Virus record (IMG/VR): IMGVR_UViG_3300042402_003021
Span: 41,196-105,195 of that record
DNA: 64,000 nt
DNA from: a virus
Direction: 5' to 3' (one strand)
The notes under the pieces were generated by a model. The model saw only the letters and a program-made list of their open reading frames with translations, made no database searches and had not been told where the DNA came from. Positions 52,760-60,544 of the stretch are shown piece by piece. The translations under genes and the position numbers were made by a program. Position 1 is the first letter of the stretch. Each line of letters begins with the position of its first letter.

Positions 52760-52959
52760 TTTATTTTTTCCTTTAAATTTCTCAAAGTATTAGTAATAGT
52801 AAATAAAGTATCAGAAGAGAACTCAGTTTCTATTGGCACAAAAACCCATTCGTCTTTTAAAATAAAATATCCGTATTCACATTTGTAAACTTTGTCGCTC
52901 AAAGCAAAAACATGGGGGCCATTACATTTATATGGACTAACACAATTAGGACAAACCAT
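52756..52959 (-). CDS. Small Cys-containing protein
   Basis: A 67-residue protein (MVCPNCVSPYKCNGPHVFALSDKVYKCEYGYFILKDEWVF). The CPNC and two other Cys residues suggest a metal site. It overlaps the epimerase gene by 14 bp and the GT25 gene by 4 bp. The function is unknown. Confidence 0.6.
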   Translation of the reverse strand: MVCPNCVSPYKCNGPHVFALSDKVYKCEYGYFILKDEWVFVPIETEFSSDTLFTITNTLRNLKEKIK

Positions 52960-53839
52960 AAAATGATAATACCCATTCTTTTAGATCTTGTTTTGGTTGC
53001 CAGTTTAATTTAACTTTTGTTAATGAAATATCTGCTAATGTTATTTTAGGTTCTATTCTAGTTTCATTGTATTGTTTTTCAGCGTTAAGCCAATTAGCAA
53101 TAGTGTTTATACTATAACTTTTTCCATTACCAATATTTAGAATACTATTATTAGCATAATTATTAAGAGATAATATATTGGCATTAGCAACATCTTTTAC
53201 ATAAATAAAATCTCTTTCTTGATTACCATCATTACAAATATTTAGTGGTTGATTGTTCTTTAATGATCTATAAAAATGACTCAATACACTAACATAAGAG
53301 CCAGTAGAGGTCATTCTTTCGCCATAAACATTAAAGTATCTTAGTATCACATAATTTATATTGTATAGTTTATTATACAGATAAATGTACTCTTCGCCTA
53401 TGTATTTTTGTAGAGCATATGGACTAATTGGTTTAATATTTTCTTTTTCGTTGGTTGGAAAATGTTCGCAGTTTCCATATACTGATGATGAACTACTATA
53501 AATAATTTTAGTAACATTATTTTGTCTCATACACTCTAAAATTTTAATAGTGGTATCAACATTACTGTTATTTGATTCATACGGATAGTCTATCGAAAAT
53601 TGAACATTTGGTAAAGCAGCACAGTGAAATACAGCATTGACTTCTTTAAAGTATTGTGATAGATCTTTGATCGGAGTTAATGATAGATCAATATTAATAA
53701 AAGAACAAGACGCATTAATATTTTCTAATGATCCAGTTGATAGATTATCTAGTACAATAACTTCGTGACCATTCTGTATTAATTGGTCAACTATATGACT
53801 TCCTATAAATCCGGCCCCACCAGTTACTAAATATTTCAT
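52946..53839 (-). CDS. NAD-dependent sugar epimerase/dehydratase (SDR)
   Basis: A 297-residue extended SDR. It has GGAGFIGSHIVDQL (NAD loop, residues 7-20), IVLDNLSTGS, STVYGN-like SSSSVYGNCEHFPTNE, SPYALQKYIGEEYIYLY with the catalytic YxxxK, and RDFIYVKDVANANI. It likely interconverts NDP-sugars, as GalE and RmlB do, feeding the glycosyltransferases. The ATG at 53839 is preferred over a longer frame. Confidence 0.87.
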   Translation of the reverse strand: MKYLVTGGAGFIGSHIVDQLIQNGHEVIVLDNLSTGSLENINASCSFINIDLSLTPIKDLSQYFKEVNAVFHCAALPNVQFSIDYPYESNNSNVDTTIKILECMRQNNVTKIIYSSSSSVYGNCEHFPTNEKENIKPISPYALQKYIGEEYIYLYNKLYNINYVILRYFNVYGERMTSTGSYVSVLSHFYRSLKNNQPLNICNDGNQERDFIYVKDVANANILSLNNYANNSILNIGNGKSYSINTIANWLNAEKQYNETRIEPKITLADISLTKVKLNWQPKQDLKEWVLSFYGLS

Positions 53840-54501
53840 ATAAACTCTAACTCCACTTGACCATCTTTTAAAGTCAAATAAGAACAATCTTTTTCTGTCC
53901 AGCATCCACTATTAGTATACCACACAGAATGGCTTTTGTCAATGATCGGATGATGAGTATGCCCTAAACATACAACGTCAACGCCTTTTGATATAGCATA
54001 TTTGCGAGAACTACTAATCATATTTTCTGTGCATCTTAAATAGATTTTGGATCGATTCTTTATAAGTTTAGGTAGGAATCTTTTATCGAATCTTTGGATT
54101 GTTCTATATAAATAATCTGCTACCTTTGTGGTTTTAGGATACTTATATATAAAATCATCAAATTTATCACCATGTAAACATAATACTATTTTATTTCCGC
54201 TAACAAAAGAGTATTCGTCTTTAAAATCTACTCCTATTAAGTGAGAAATAATCTCCGCGTCACCATCATGATTTCCTCTTATCCAGACTATTTCCGTATG
54301 TTTGCTCAATGTTCTAAGCAAAGATAGTATATTCCAATGATTCTTTTTTAGTCTGCGAAAATCTAAATTATCAAACAGATCGCCATTGATAATCAATCTA
54401 TTTGTTTTAGAATCTATCAACTCTAAAAAATCATATAGTTTTTTACTTTCACAAACATCACTACCCAAGTGAATATCGCTAATTATGATAGCATCATTCA
54501 T
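53836..54501 (-). CDS. Metallophosphoesterase, LpxH-like
   Basis: A 221-residue calcineurin-type phosphoesterase. IISDIHLGS has the first metal ligands D9 and H11, NGDLFDN the next, RGNHDGDAE the bridging Asn/His, and LGHTHHPII the last. The order is that of the UDP-2,3-diacylglucosamine hydrolase (LpxH) group. It may act on lipid or sugar phosphates or on nucleic acid. It overlaps the epimerase gene by 4 bp. Confidence 0.85.
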   Translation of the reverse strand: MNDAIIISDIHLGSDVCESKKLYDFLELIDSKTNRLIINGDLFDNLDFRRLKKNHWNILSLLRTLSKHTEIVWIRGNHDGDAEIISHLIGVDFKDEYSFVSGNKIVLCLHGDKFDDFIYKYPKTTKVADYLYRTIQRFDKRFLPKLIKNRSKIYLRCTENMISSSRKYAISKGVDVVCLGHTHHPIIDKSHSVWYTNSGCWTEKDCSYLTLKDGQVELEFI

Positions 54502-55414
54502 ATTGAATAACGTCGTTATTATTCCTGCTTATAAAGGCAGCGAAAGTTGAGGCGGATACATTTTCATTAATAAATCTCGACGACCCATCTGCCATTACAA
54601 CAACCATGCCACCAGCATGAAAACTATTTGGTTCACTATCATTATTACAATTCATAATACAGGTACCGGTACTTCCGGTGGTATTTAAATTACCAGTAGT
54701 TTTATCTGATCCATCAAGAGAACCAGCACCACCATCTGGATCAATCCAACCATAACCTTCTGGCCTTGGTAAAACTATGCCTCTACTTTTGCCAAGCACA
54801 AACCATTCTGGCCTTCCAGCACTTTCCATTGTTAGTATTGTTTTAGACATGCCATCAACCATTTCTGATTCTCTAGTTGGTCCCGTTCTATTTAAAGAAC
54901 CCTCAATATCTGCACCGGGATCGGGCAATCCATTAGCAGTATAAAATGCTCGACGTATTCTATGCATAACAATATAATCAGAAGGCCCAAGTGATTTACC
55001 AATTATGTTTGCTGGTGCCGTGGCATCGGCCACTATTCGTGGATAACCTTTACTACTAGGACATATAAATAATGGTATGGTTTTTTGTCCATTGGTGATA
55101 TTAACTAGTGAATCCCATCTTTGATTGATATCATATAATTCTGCTAATGATCCTTCTTCAAAAAATGGTAGTAAAGAAATGCACCAACTTGTTGGACTAT
55201 TTGTGCCGTCTAATGGTCTTGATCGCGGAAAAGATTTGCGAATAGACATATGATTATGGAACGCTAATCCTTGTTGTCTAGCATTATTTAGACATGAACT
55301 TCGTCTGGCCGCTTCTCTGGCACTTTGTACCGCTGGTAAAAGTAATCCAATGAGAACAGCTATGATTGCAATAACAACCAATAATTCAATAAGTGTAAAT
55401 CCTTTTTTCTTCAT
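54494..55414 (-). CDS. DUF1559 prepilin-like protein
   Basis: A 306-residue protein. It opens MKKKGFTLIELLVVIAIIAVLIGLLLPAVQ, a type IV prepilin cleavage motif (G-FTLIE) and hydrophobic helix, followed by AREAARRSSCLNNARQQGLAFHNH, the DUF1559 core. The C terminus (NSFHAGGMVVVMADGSSRFI) is the H-x-G-G-x-N/V-x-x-x-A-D-G-S motif. DUF1559 is almost restricted to Planctomycetota and is thought to be a type II secretion pseudo-pilin. Its presence in this phage is striking. Start ATG 55414. Confidence 0.9.
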   Translation of the reverse strand: MKKKGFTLIELLVVIAIIAVLIGLLLPAVQSAREAARRSSCLNNARQQGLAFHNHMSIRKSFPRSRPLDGTNSPTSWCISLLPFFEEGSLAELYDINQRWDSLVNITNGQKTIPLFICPSSKGYPRIVADATAPANIIGKSLGPSDYIVMHRIRRAFYTANGLPDPGADIEGSLNRTGPTRESEMVDGMSKTILTMESAGRPEWFVLGKSRGIVLPRPEGYGWIDPDGGAGSLDGSDKTTGNLNTTGSTGTCIMNCNNDSEPNSFHAGGMVVVMADGSSRFINENVSASTFAAFISRNNNDVIQYE

Positions 55415-55448
55415 TATATTTCTCACATAGGAAGGATATATGGCGGGA

Positions 55449-55467
55449 TTGGTTTACAATAAACCAA
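55449..55467 (-). other. Perfect inverted repeat upstream of pseudo-pilin
   Basis: TTGGTTTA / TAAACCAA, eight pairs around a three-base loop, about 35 bp before the DUF1559 gene. It could be an operator or a weak transcript hairpin; there is no U tract. Confidence 0.4.
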
Positions 55468-55534
55468 CTATATGATAGTAGATTAAAAAATCAAAATTAT
55501 TATGTTAGAATTGTGTTAAAGATCTATATTAACT

Positions 55535-55678
55535 TCATACTCTATGATCATACTTATACCATGCTCGTAATTGCTGACTAAACTCATATAAAAATGATTG
55601 AGTCTTTAATGACTTGCTCATTATCTCATATTCTCTTTGATCTTCTATAAGATCGAATTCAAATATAGCCCTCATCAT
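55535..55678 (-). CDS. Small phage protein
   Basis: A 47-residue protein, MMRAIFEFDL followed by IEDQREYEIM, SKSLKTQSFLYEFSQQLRAWYKYDHRV. Small phage proteins of this pattern (A-x-F-E-F-D-L-P-E ... L-R-x-x-x-K-Y) are widespread. It lies between the pseudo-pilin and the 155-residue gene. Function unknown. Confidence 0.65.
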   Translation of the reverse strand: MMRAIFEFDLIEDQREYEIMSKSLKTQSFLYEFSQQLRAWYKYDHRV

Positions 55679-55707
55679 TTGCTCCAAAATGTTTCAATAT
55701 TACCTGT

Positions 55708-56175
55708 TTAGCCGGGAAATTCTGGAGGAGTCCACTTGTTGTCTTTATTCCTACAACTATTACATAGTGTGGTTATCCATCCACCTTTATTTGGTTTTCC
55801 GCTATTACCACAAACTTCACAGATTTTATAACTCATTTCTTCTGCCATGTCTATAATACCTTCAACATAATCGTCGCCGCCACTAAAGTATATTCTAAGT
55901 CCACCAAACTTTTCCTTTATCTGATCAAACTTAACAGGAACGTAGTCTAAGTCTGATTGATCATTTAGTGTGCCATATTTATTTCTTACCGCTATTCTTT
56001 CAGAAATATTTTGTTCATGCTGAAATATTCTCCAACAAACAGACGATAATAGTTCATACCATCCATCGTTACATTCAATACCCCAACACATACATGATTC
56101 CATACAAGATTTGCTCGTATTGGAAAATAGTTGTGGATATTTTTCGAATATGGTATTTTGTAATTCTTGATTCAT
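55708..56175 (-). CDS. Phage protein with Cys pairs
   Basis: A 155-residue protein. CWGIECNDGWYELLSSVCWRIFQHEQN, VKFDQIKEKFGGLRIYFSGGDDYVEGII and CEVCGNSGKPNKGGWITTLCNSC follow a conserved phage family with a C-terminal zinc ribbon (CxxC ... CxxC). The function is unknown. It precedes the phosphoesterase gene by 2 bp. Confidence 0.75.
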   Translation of the reverse strand: MNQELQNTIFEKYPQLFSNTSKSCMESCMCWGIECNDGWYELLSSVCWRIFQHEQNISERIAVRNKYGTLNDQSDLDYVPVKFDQIKEKFGGLRIYFSGGDDYVEGIIDMAEEMSYKICEVCGNSGKPNKGGWITTLCNSCRNKDNKWTPPEFPG

Positions 56176-56177
56176 GA

Positions 56178-56774
56178 TTAAATCTTGTATATCTCTAACT
56201 CATTTAAACAAATAAATTTTGTCTTACCATATGTAGTTTTTTTACTTACATGATAGTGTCCATGAATCCAAATATCTGGTTGATGAATATGAAGTAATTC
56301 ATTCAACGCCCAGCCTGTCATATTTTGATATACTCTTTGATCTGGACGAAGCATTGTTGTGACCATACTACTAGGGCAATCATGTGTAATCACTATATTT
56401 GGTTTTATGTTCGCATACAATTCCATAGCTTTATTAAATTCATCAATAGAAAGCTGTTCATTCTGCCACCAATCAATACCAATGGTTCGTGTTTTGTGAT
56501 CTATCGAGTAAGCACCACGATAGAAGAAAAACTCTACATCGCCAAGTTTAAATAAACCATAGTCACCAAGATAATGTGGAAAATTAATTATTTGGTCATA
56601 ATTATCATGATTTCCAGCTACAATTTTATGACACTGTGGATCAACATCTTTTAGAATTTCATAATTGAATCCAAAGTCGCCTAATTGAACTGTATATGGA
56701 TAACAATCCTTTTTTTGAATGATTTCATGATAATTTTTGTATTTACCATGAACATCACCAATTATAGTAAGCAT
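56178..56774 (-). CDS. Metallophosphoesterase
   Basis: A 198-residue calcineurin-like phosphoesterase. TIIGDVHGKY (D7, H9), VQLGDFG, VAGNHDNYDQ, IVITHDCP and WIHGHYHVS give the full metal set. The group includes phage enzymes with nucleotide or RNA repair roles. Its substrate is unknown. It is separated by 12 bp from the small gene upstream. Confidence 0.88.
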   Translation of the reverse strand: MLTIIGDVHGKYKNYHEIIQKKDCYPYTVQLGDFGFNYEILKDVDPQCHKIVAGNHDNYDQIINFPHYLGDYGLFKLGDVEFFFYRGAYSIDHKTRTIGIDWWQNEQLSIDEFNKAMELYANIKPNIVITHDCPSSMVTTMLRPDQRVYQNMTGWALNELLHIHQPDIWIHGHYHVSKKTTYGKTKFICLNELEIYKI

Positions 56775-56786
56775 ATGGTCTTCTTT

Positions 56787-57011
56787 TTATTCAGAAGTTT
56801 CATTAAAGATAGATTCGGAATTGATAACAAGTACTAATTGATCATCGCCCTCTGGATCATCTATTAGCCATGTATCACAATTATATTCATCACCACTTGC
56901 TGCATTGTGTACTATAACAGGACTACTCCATAGTTTTTGATCTAGATTATGTATATCATTTGCTTTTTTATGCAATAAATTATATAGGTCTAGCCATGTC
57001 ATATTATTCAT
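56787..57011 (-). CDS. Small phage protein
   Basis: A 74-residue protein, MNNMTWLDLYNLLHKKANDIHNL then WSSPVIVHNAASGDEYNCDTWLIDDPEGDDQLVLVIN. It resembles a common phage small protein family with the T-W-L-x-L-Y motif. The ATG at 57011 lies just downstream of the upstream stop. Function unknown. Confidence 0.65.
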   Translation of the reverse strand: MNNMTWLDLYNLLHKKANDIHNLDQKLWSSPVIVHNAASGDEYNCDTWLIDDPEGDDQLVLVINSESIFNETSE

Positions 57012-57021
57012 TAATTTCTCC

Positions 57022-57243
57022 CTAAAATTGAAACTCATCTATTTTATAACTGGATTGATGATCTAGAAATTTATTATCAGTCATGTGATTAAATATTGAT
57101 CTTATCAATGATGAAGTACTATCTGCGGATTGATGATCGCTACCCTTGTTCCAAAAATACACCCTTTGATTATTTTCATCTTGTGTCTTACTTACTTCGT
57201 AAGAATGCTTTTCAGCCCAAAGTTTTATTTCTTTCCAAGTCAT
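57022..57243 (-). CDS. Small phage protein
   Basis: A 73-residue protein (MTWKEIKLWAEKHSYEVSKTQDENNQRVYFWNKGSDHQSADSTSSLIRSIFNH). It is the first gene behind the promoter at 57250. Helical and strand mix; the TWKEIK start echoes the neighbour. Function unknown. Confidence 0.6.
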   Translation of the reverse strand: MTWKEIKLWAEKHSYEVSKTQDENNQRVYFWNKGSDHQSADSTSSLIRSIFNHMTDNKFLDHQSSYKIDEFQF

Positions 57244-57249
57244 ATTACC

Positions 57250-57277
57250 ATGATACCACGCAAATCAAAAATGTCAA
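57250..57277 (-). promoter_or_regulatory. Promoter after terminator
   Basis: Minus strand: TTGACA, 16-bp spacer, TATCAT. It lies 7 bp before the gene start, so the message would be almost leaderless, and it directly follows the terminator at 57293. Confidence 0.65.
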
Positions 57278-57292
57278 TCAAAAAATAAAAAA

Positions 57293-57325
57293 TGCGTCTT
57301 TTTCAGTATACAGAAAAATGACGCA
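57293..57325 (-). terminator. Rho-independent terminator
   Basis: Minus strand: TGCGTC-A-TTTTTC, an 8-base loop, GAAAAA-GACGCA, then TTTTTTATTTTTT. This is the clearest intrinsic terminator in the window. It ends the transcript of the 57354 gene. Confidence 0.9.
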
Positions 57326-57353
57326 AAAACTCTATGGCTAATTAAACCAAATA

Positions 57354-57578
57354 TCAACCTCTACGCCTACGATTAGCAAAACCATATCTTGTTTCGCCGC
57401 TACGGCCAACTGTTCTTACAACATTAAATCCAGAACTATGAGCTAGTTCCTTGATGTCGCTAACAGTAGCACGTAGATTAGAAACACCAAACATACCAAA
57501 CGCACTATCGGCCGATAGTGTTCTACCACTAGATAGATAATTAAAAACCTTGTCCTGCTTACTTAGCATTGCTGACAT
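57354..57578 (-). CDS. Winged-helix-like protein
   Basis: A 74-residue protein (MSAMLSKQDKVFNYLSSGRTLSADSAFGMFGVSNLRATVSDIKELAHSSGFNVVRTVGRSGETRYGFANRRRRG). It looks like a helix-turn-helix or winged helix: SADSAFGMFGVSNLRATVSDIK holds the HTH and the wing follows. GGAGG five bases before ATG fixes the start at 57578. It has its own leader hairpin and terminator, so it may be a separately controlled regulator. Confidence 0.7.
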   Translation of the reverse strand: MSAMLSKQDKVFNYLSSGRTLSADSAFGMFGVSNLRATVSDIKELAHSSGFNVVRTVGRSGETRYGFANRRRRG

Positions 57579-57594
57579 TCTAACCTCCAAAATT

Positions 57595-57629
57595 GTGGCA
57601 CTAAAATCAAGACATTCTGAGTTTGCCAC
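57595..57629 (-). other. Leader inverted repeat GTGGCA/TGCCAC
   Basis: Six-base perfect arms with a 23-base interval, in the leader of the winged-helix gene just upstream of its GGAGG. It could be an operator or RNA switch for autoregulation. Confidence 0.4.
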
Positions 57630-57645
57630 TACTCAAAATATCATA

Positions 57646-58014
57646 CTATTGTAATGGTGTATAATTTATATTATGTAGATTATTATCTTTATACGTCCAA
57701 AATATCATTTTTTGAGACTTGTCGTCCCAAGCACATTCTATTATGTCGCTTGCTGCCAGTTTTGACAACGCGGACTGATATATTTGTTCTGCAATTTCGT
57801 ATAACATATTCGCATATATATCTTCATTAAGTATTTTTACACCAGATTCATCATGAGTTTTACATTTTCTATTAACTATTTCTTCGCATTGTCGAAGTGT
57901 TATAAATTCATCTATATTGGTTTTTTCTGATATGTTATCAGATAGCGAAAATACGGCTTCCTTTCTAAGGATTTCACAAAATCTAGACATATCTTTAATA
58001 AAGAAATGATCCAT
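57646..58014 (-). CDS. Hypothetical protein
   Basis: A 122-residue helical protein (MDHFFIKDMSRFCEILRKEAVFSLSDNISEKTNIDEFITLRQCEEIVNRKC...). There are Cys residues but no metal pair. The C-terminal IECAWDDKSQKMIFWTY forms strands. It is 4 bp from the small gene upstream. Function unknown. Confidence 0.6.
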   Translation of the reverse strand: MDHFFIKDMSRFCEILRKEAVFSLSDNISEKTNIDEFITLRQCEEIVNRKCKTHDESGVKILNEDIYANMLYEIAEQIYQSALSKLAASDIIECAWDDKSQKMIFWTYKDNNLHNINYTPLQ

Positions 58015-58018
58015 ATAT

Positions 58019-58210
58019 TTATTTGTCCAGCACTATATCTCGTAAAATATTTAAATATGAGTATACTTCTGATGGAGTCATTTCAAAACCAGCCTCTGCC
58101 GCTTCTCTTCTTAATTTTAGTACTTGATGATTGTCAATATTTTTTAATGCTATAGCATATTGAGATTTATTTTTTCTTATTTTATTCAACCATTGATCAA
58201 TGTCATTCAT
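58019..58210 (-). CDS. Hypothetical helical protein
   Basis: A 63-residue protein (MNDIDQWLNKIRKNKSQYAIALKNIDNHQVLKLRREAAEAGFEMTPSEVYSYLNILRDIVL). It is helical and lies 2 bp after the protease gene. Function unknown. Confidence 0.6.
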   Translation of the reverse strand: MNDIDQWLNKIRKNKSQYAIALKNIDNHQVLKLRREAAEAGFEMTPSEVYSYLNILRDIVLDK

Positions 58211-58212
58211 AA

Positions 58213-59001
58213 TTATTCCTTATTATCCATAGTAGTTTCAATAATTTTTGTCATCCTATCTATCCAATTCTTATGCGTACTTATTCTAGTATGTAGAGAT
58301 CGATCATTATAATCAGAGTTTAGTTTTTTATCCTTATGTGAAGTATAAATTGATGAATTGATTCCAGCTAACCTATTTGCTATAAACAAACCACCACCAC
58401 TATCACCATTTGCTATTAAAAATTCTAATTCTGTATTTGGTCTATCTAGTAATGAGCATTCTAGCATACCATCTGTCACTGAGCTAATTCTATTAGATCC
58501 GGCTCTTTTCTTTCCATCTACACGAAAACATCCAATATCATGTGTTCCACTATTTCCAAAGCCGCTAATACTGCATATTTTATTTAATTCATCTTGATTT
58601 TCATATAGTTCTGGATAGTATGATATTTCTATTGGTTTAGTCAAATGTCCTATTGCTATGTCATTTGGAGATATCTTGTTAGATTTTTCATCTTCATCAA
58701 AAGAAGATGGATATAGTGACAAATCAATTTCTATTTCTTCGTTTTCATGAATGATAACTGACTTATTACTTTCAGATATTACATGTGCAGCAGTCAATAT
58801 TATTGTTGGTTTAATTAATACACACGATGCGATATAGTGATACTTTACCCCATCTTTTAACACATAACATTTAATTTTAAGTACGCATTCATGTTTTTCA
58901 CCATAGTTAGTATACTTTGTATCATCGACTTTTGGTAAAATTGTGCCACCAATTGCACATTGATTTAATAAAATTGCTACCATGAATATGATTATTTTCA
59001 T
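58213..59001 (-). CDS. Secreted trypsin-like serine protease
   Basis: A 262-residue S1-family protease. MKIIIFMVAILLNQCAIGG is a signal peptide. The triad is H73 in LTAAHVIS, D114 in SPNDIAIGHL, and S201 in ANGDSGGGLF. It has the oxyanion Gly and several cysteines. Phage-coded secreted trypsins are uncommon; it may digest host surface proteins, affect cell envelope or modify virions. The trypsin start overlaps the end of the HNH gene upstream by 80 bp. Confidence 0.88.
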   Translation of the reverse strand: MKIIIFMVAILLNQCAIGGTILPKVDDTKYTNYGEKHECVLKIKCYVLKDGVKYHYIASCVLIKPTIILTAAHVISESNKSVIIHENEEIEIDLSLYPSSFDEDEKSNKISPNDIAIGHLTKPIEISYYPELYENQDELNKICSISGFGNSGTHDIGCFRVDGKKRAGSNRISSVTDGMLECSLLDRPNTELEFLIANGDSGGGLFIANRLAGINSSIYTSHKDKKLNSDYNDRSLHTRISTHKNWIDRMTKIIETTMDNKE

Positions 59002-59347
59002 TTTTATACTCCTTTGGTAGCTGCATATGTTTGAATTTTATTAAATGTGGACGATGGACCCTTTTATTATAGTATTCATTACAGTCATTAACAACATCAG
59101 TATTCCAACTCTTCCAATCGCCCAAATGTCCAAAAATAAAATGACAATAATCATCACATAAAGTTATTAAATTACTAGTATCTAATTCCTTGGTGTTATC
59201 TACGTGATATGGTATAATATGATGAACTTCTAGTCTTGTTTTTCTTCCACATGCAGCACATTGTTTGTTGTTTTTTAGAAATTCATCTCTGACCTTTTTC
59301 CAAGATGACGATCTTCCAAATAGATCTTTGTGAAAATTAAAAAACAT
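58922..59347 (-). CDS. HNH endonuclease
   Basis: About 141 residues. SSSWKKVRDEFLKNNKQCAACGRKTRLEVHHIIPYHVDNTKELDTSNLITLCDDYCHFIFGHLG is a complete HNH: CxxC, HH, N and H. It is a free HNH nuclease, maybe homing. The ATG at 59347 is chosen over TTG at 59362. Its last 27 codons overlap the trypsin gene in another frame, a sign of recent insertion or of a start shift. Confidence 0.85.
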   Translation of the reverse strand: MFFNFHKDLFGRSSSWKKVRDEFLKNNKQCAACGRKTRLEVHHIIPYHVDNTKELDTSNLITLCDDYCHFIFGHLGDWKSWNTDVVNDCNEYYNKRVHRPHLIKFKHMQLPKEYKNENNHIHGSNFIKSMCNWWHNFTKSR

Positions 59348-59383
59348 ATTAGTGTATTCCAAATTCCATACATAGTATACACA

Positions 59384-59791
59384 TTAAGTGATGGAAGGTT
59401 GATGCTTCTGTAATTTTATTAACTTATGTTTTGTTTTATATATTCCAGTATCATTATGATATGTATCTGGCCCCATATAAATATGACAAAAGCCACTATT
59501 TTTATCTACACCAAAAGCCCTAATACCATTTTCGTCTAAAGATTCAACCATAAATGATCCTTTATGGCCCATAGATATTGATTCTTGTCCATTACTATAA
59601 TATGGACCACCCTTAACTTTTATTCTATCGCCCTTTTCAAGTGACTTCCAATCTATTTTAATAAATCTCTTGTTTTTCTTAGTCTTTACACTATCCTTAA
59701 ATGTGAAGTTTGAGCCACATTCAGCACAAACATATGCTCTAGCACCACACAAAGCACCACACTTTTTACAGGATTTCTTACCTTTTGGCAT
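59384..59791 (-). CDS. Zinc-ribbon protein of unknown function
   Basis: A 135-residue protein. MPKGKKSCKKCGALCGARAYVCAECGSNFTFK is a zinc ribbon; the rest (WKSLEKGDRIKVKGGPYYSNGQESISMGHKGSFMVESLDENGIRAFGV) is an SH3-like beta barrel. Similar two-part proteins occur in large phages. It may bind RNA or DNA. Function unknown. Confidence 0.7.
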   Translation of the reverse strand: MPKGKKSCKKCGALCGARAYVCAECGSNFTFKDSVKTKKNKRFIKIDWKSLEKGDRIKVKGGPYYSNGQESISMGHKGSFMVESLDENGIRAFGVDKNSGFCHIYMGPDTYHNDTGIYKTKHKLIKLQKHQPSIT

Positions 59792-59798
59792 TATTACC

Positions 59799-60143
59799 TC
59801 ACTTATAGTTTCTGGAAAACTCGCCTTGAATATCGCTCACAAAATTTGGATCATCTTTATAATCTGGACCAGTAATAAACTCTTGAGGCACATTGACAGA
59901 CTGCCCCATGTTCATTTTAGAAAACATACCACCCTTTTGTTCATTCCAATCTAAGAAACCAAACTTACTCCAATACAAATATGAAAAACCATTGTAAGAC
60001 TTAGTATCTCTTAGTAGTTTTTCCATCATTATGCAAAGTTTTTGCTTGCAAGATTGTGGAATATTGCTGGCTAGTAAATTATTAATTGTTGTTTTTGAGT
60101 AATCTAAAAAATCTAAAGAAACTTGTTTTCTTAATTTTGCCAT
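59799..60143 (-). CDS. Hypothetical phage protein
   Basis: A 114-residue protein (MAKLRKQVSLDFLDYSKTTINNLLASNIPQSCKQKLCIMMEKLLRDTKSYNGFSYLYWSKFGFLDWNEQK). The segment NGFSYLYW is typical of a small phage family. Start ATG 60143, behind the promoter at 60170. Function unknown. Confidence 0.65.
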   Translation of the reverse strand: MAKLRKQVSLDFLDYSKTTINNLLASNIPQSCKQKLCIMMEKLLRDTKSYNGFSYLYWSKFGFLDWNEQKGGMFSKMNMGQSVNVPQEFITGPDYKDDPNFVSDIQGEFSRNYK

Positions 60144-60169
60144 GAATACAGCTCCTATGGGTTCTTTAG

Positions 60170-60198
60170 AGTATACCATAGTTATCGTCATCTGTCAA
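60170..60198 (-). promoter_or_regulatory. Promoter with CGATAAC spacer motif
   Basis: Minus strand: TTGACA, 17-bp spacer containing GACGATAACTATGG, TATACT. Part of the family with 48832 and 51173. Drives the gene starting at 60143. Confidence 0.8.
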
Positions 60199-60210
60199 GC
60201 AGAACTTTAG

Positions 60211-60378
60211 TTACTTTTGTTCTAGTTTGGGTATTGAAGCAGTATTATCGTATGCAATATTAACAATTCTTATTTGAAGGAATGAATCTTTATCAGTGTC
60301 TGATTTTGAAATTAAATCTTGAATTTTTTGAATAAGTAAATTAGCATCTATCTTATCTGTTATTTTTATATGTATCAT
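60211..60378 (-). CDS. Small protein
   Basis: A 55-residue protein, MIHIKITDKI, then DANLLIQKIQ, DLISKSDTDK, DSFLQIRIVN, IAYDNTASIP, KLEQK. A ferredoxin-like beta-alpha-beta pattern is possible. Overlaps the membrane gene by 26 bp. Function unknown. Confidence 0.6.
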   Translation of the reverse strand: MIHIKITDKIDANLLIQKIQDLISKSDTDKDSFLQIRIVNIAYDNTASIPKLEQK

Positions 60379-60544
60379 TATTGATGATATTCATGTAAGT
60401 AATATATGTCATCATTCTATTAATCATATTTGACTGTACTTGTAATCTATTAATATGGATGATATTCATTCCAAGAGATATGGCAAATAATCCACAAAAT
60501 ATTAGGTATATTGGTAGATGCTTAATCAAACAACGGCACGACAT
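60353..60544 (-). CDS. Small membrane protein
   Basis: About 63 residues (MSCRCLIKHLPIYLIFCGLFAISLGMNIIHINRL...). One membrane span near residues 10-28, then a polar tail. The ATG at 60544 or one five codons earlier. Function unknown. Confidence 0.55.
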   Translation of the reverse strand: MSCRCLIKHLPIYLIFCGLFAISLGMNIIHINRLQVQSNMINRMMTYITYMNIINNDTYKNNR

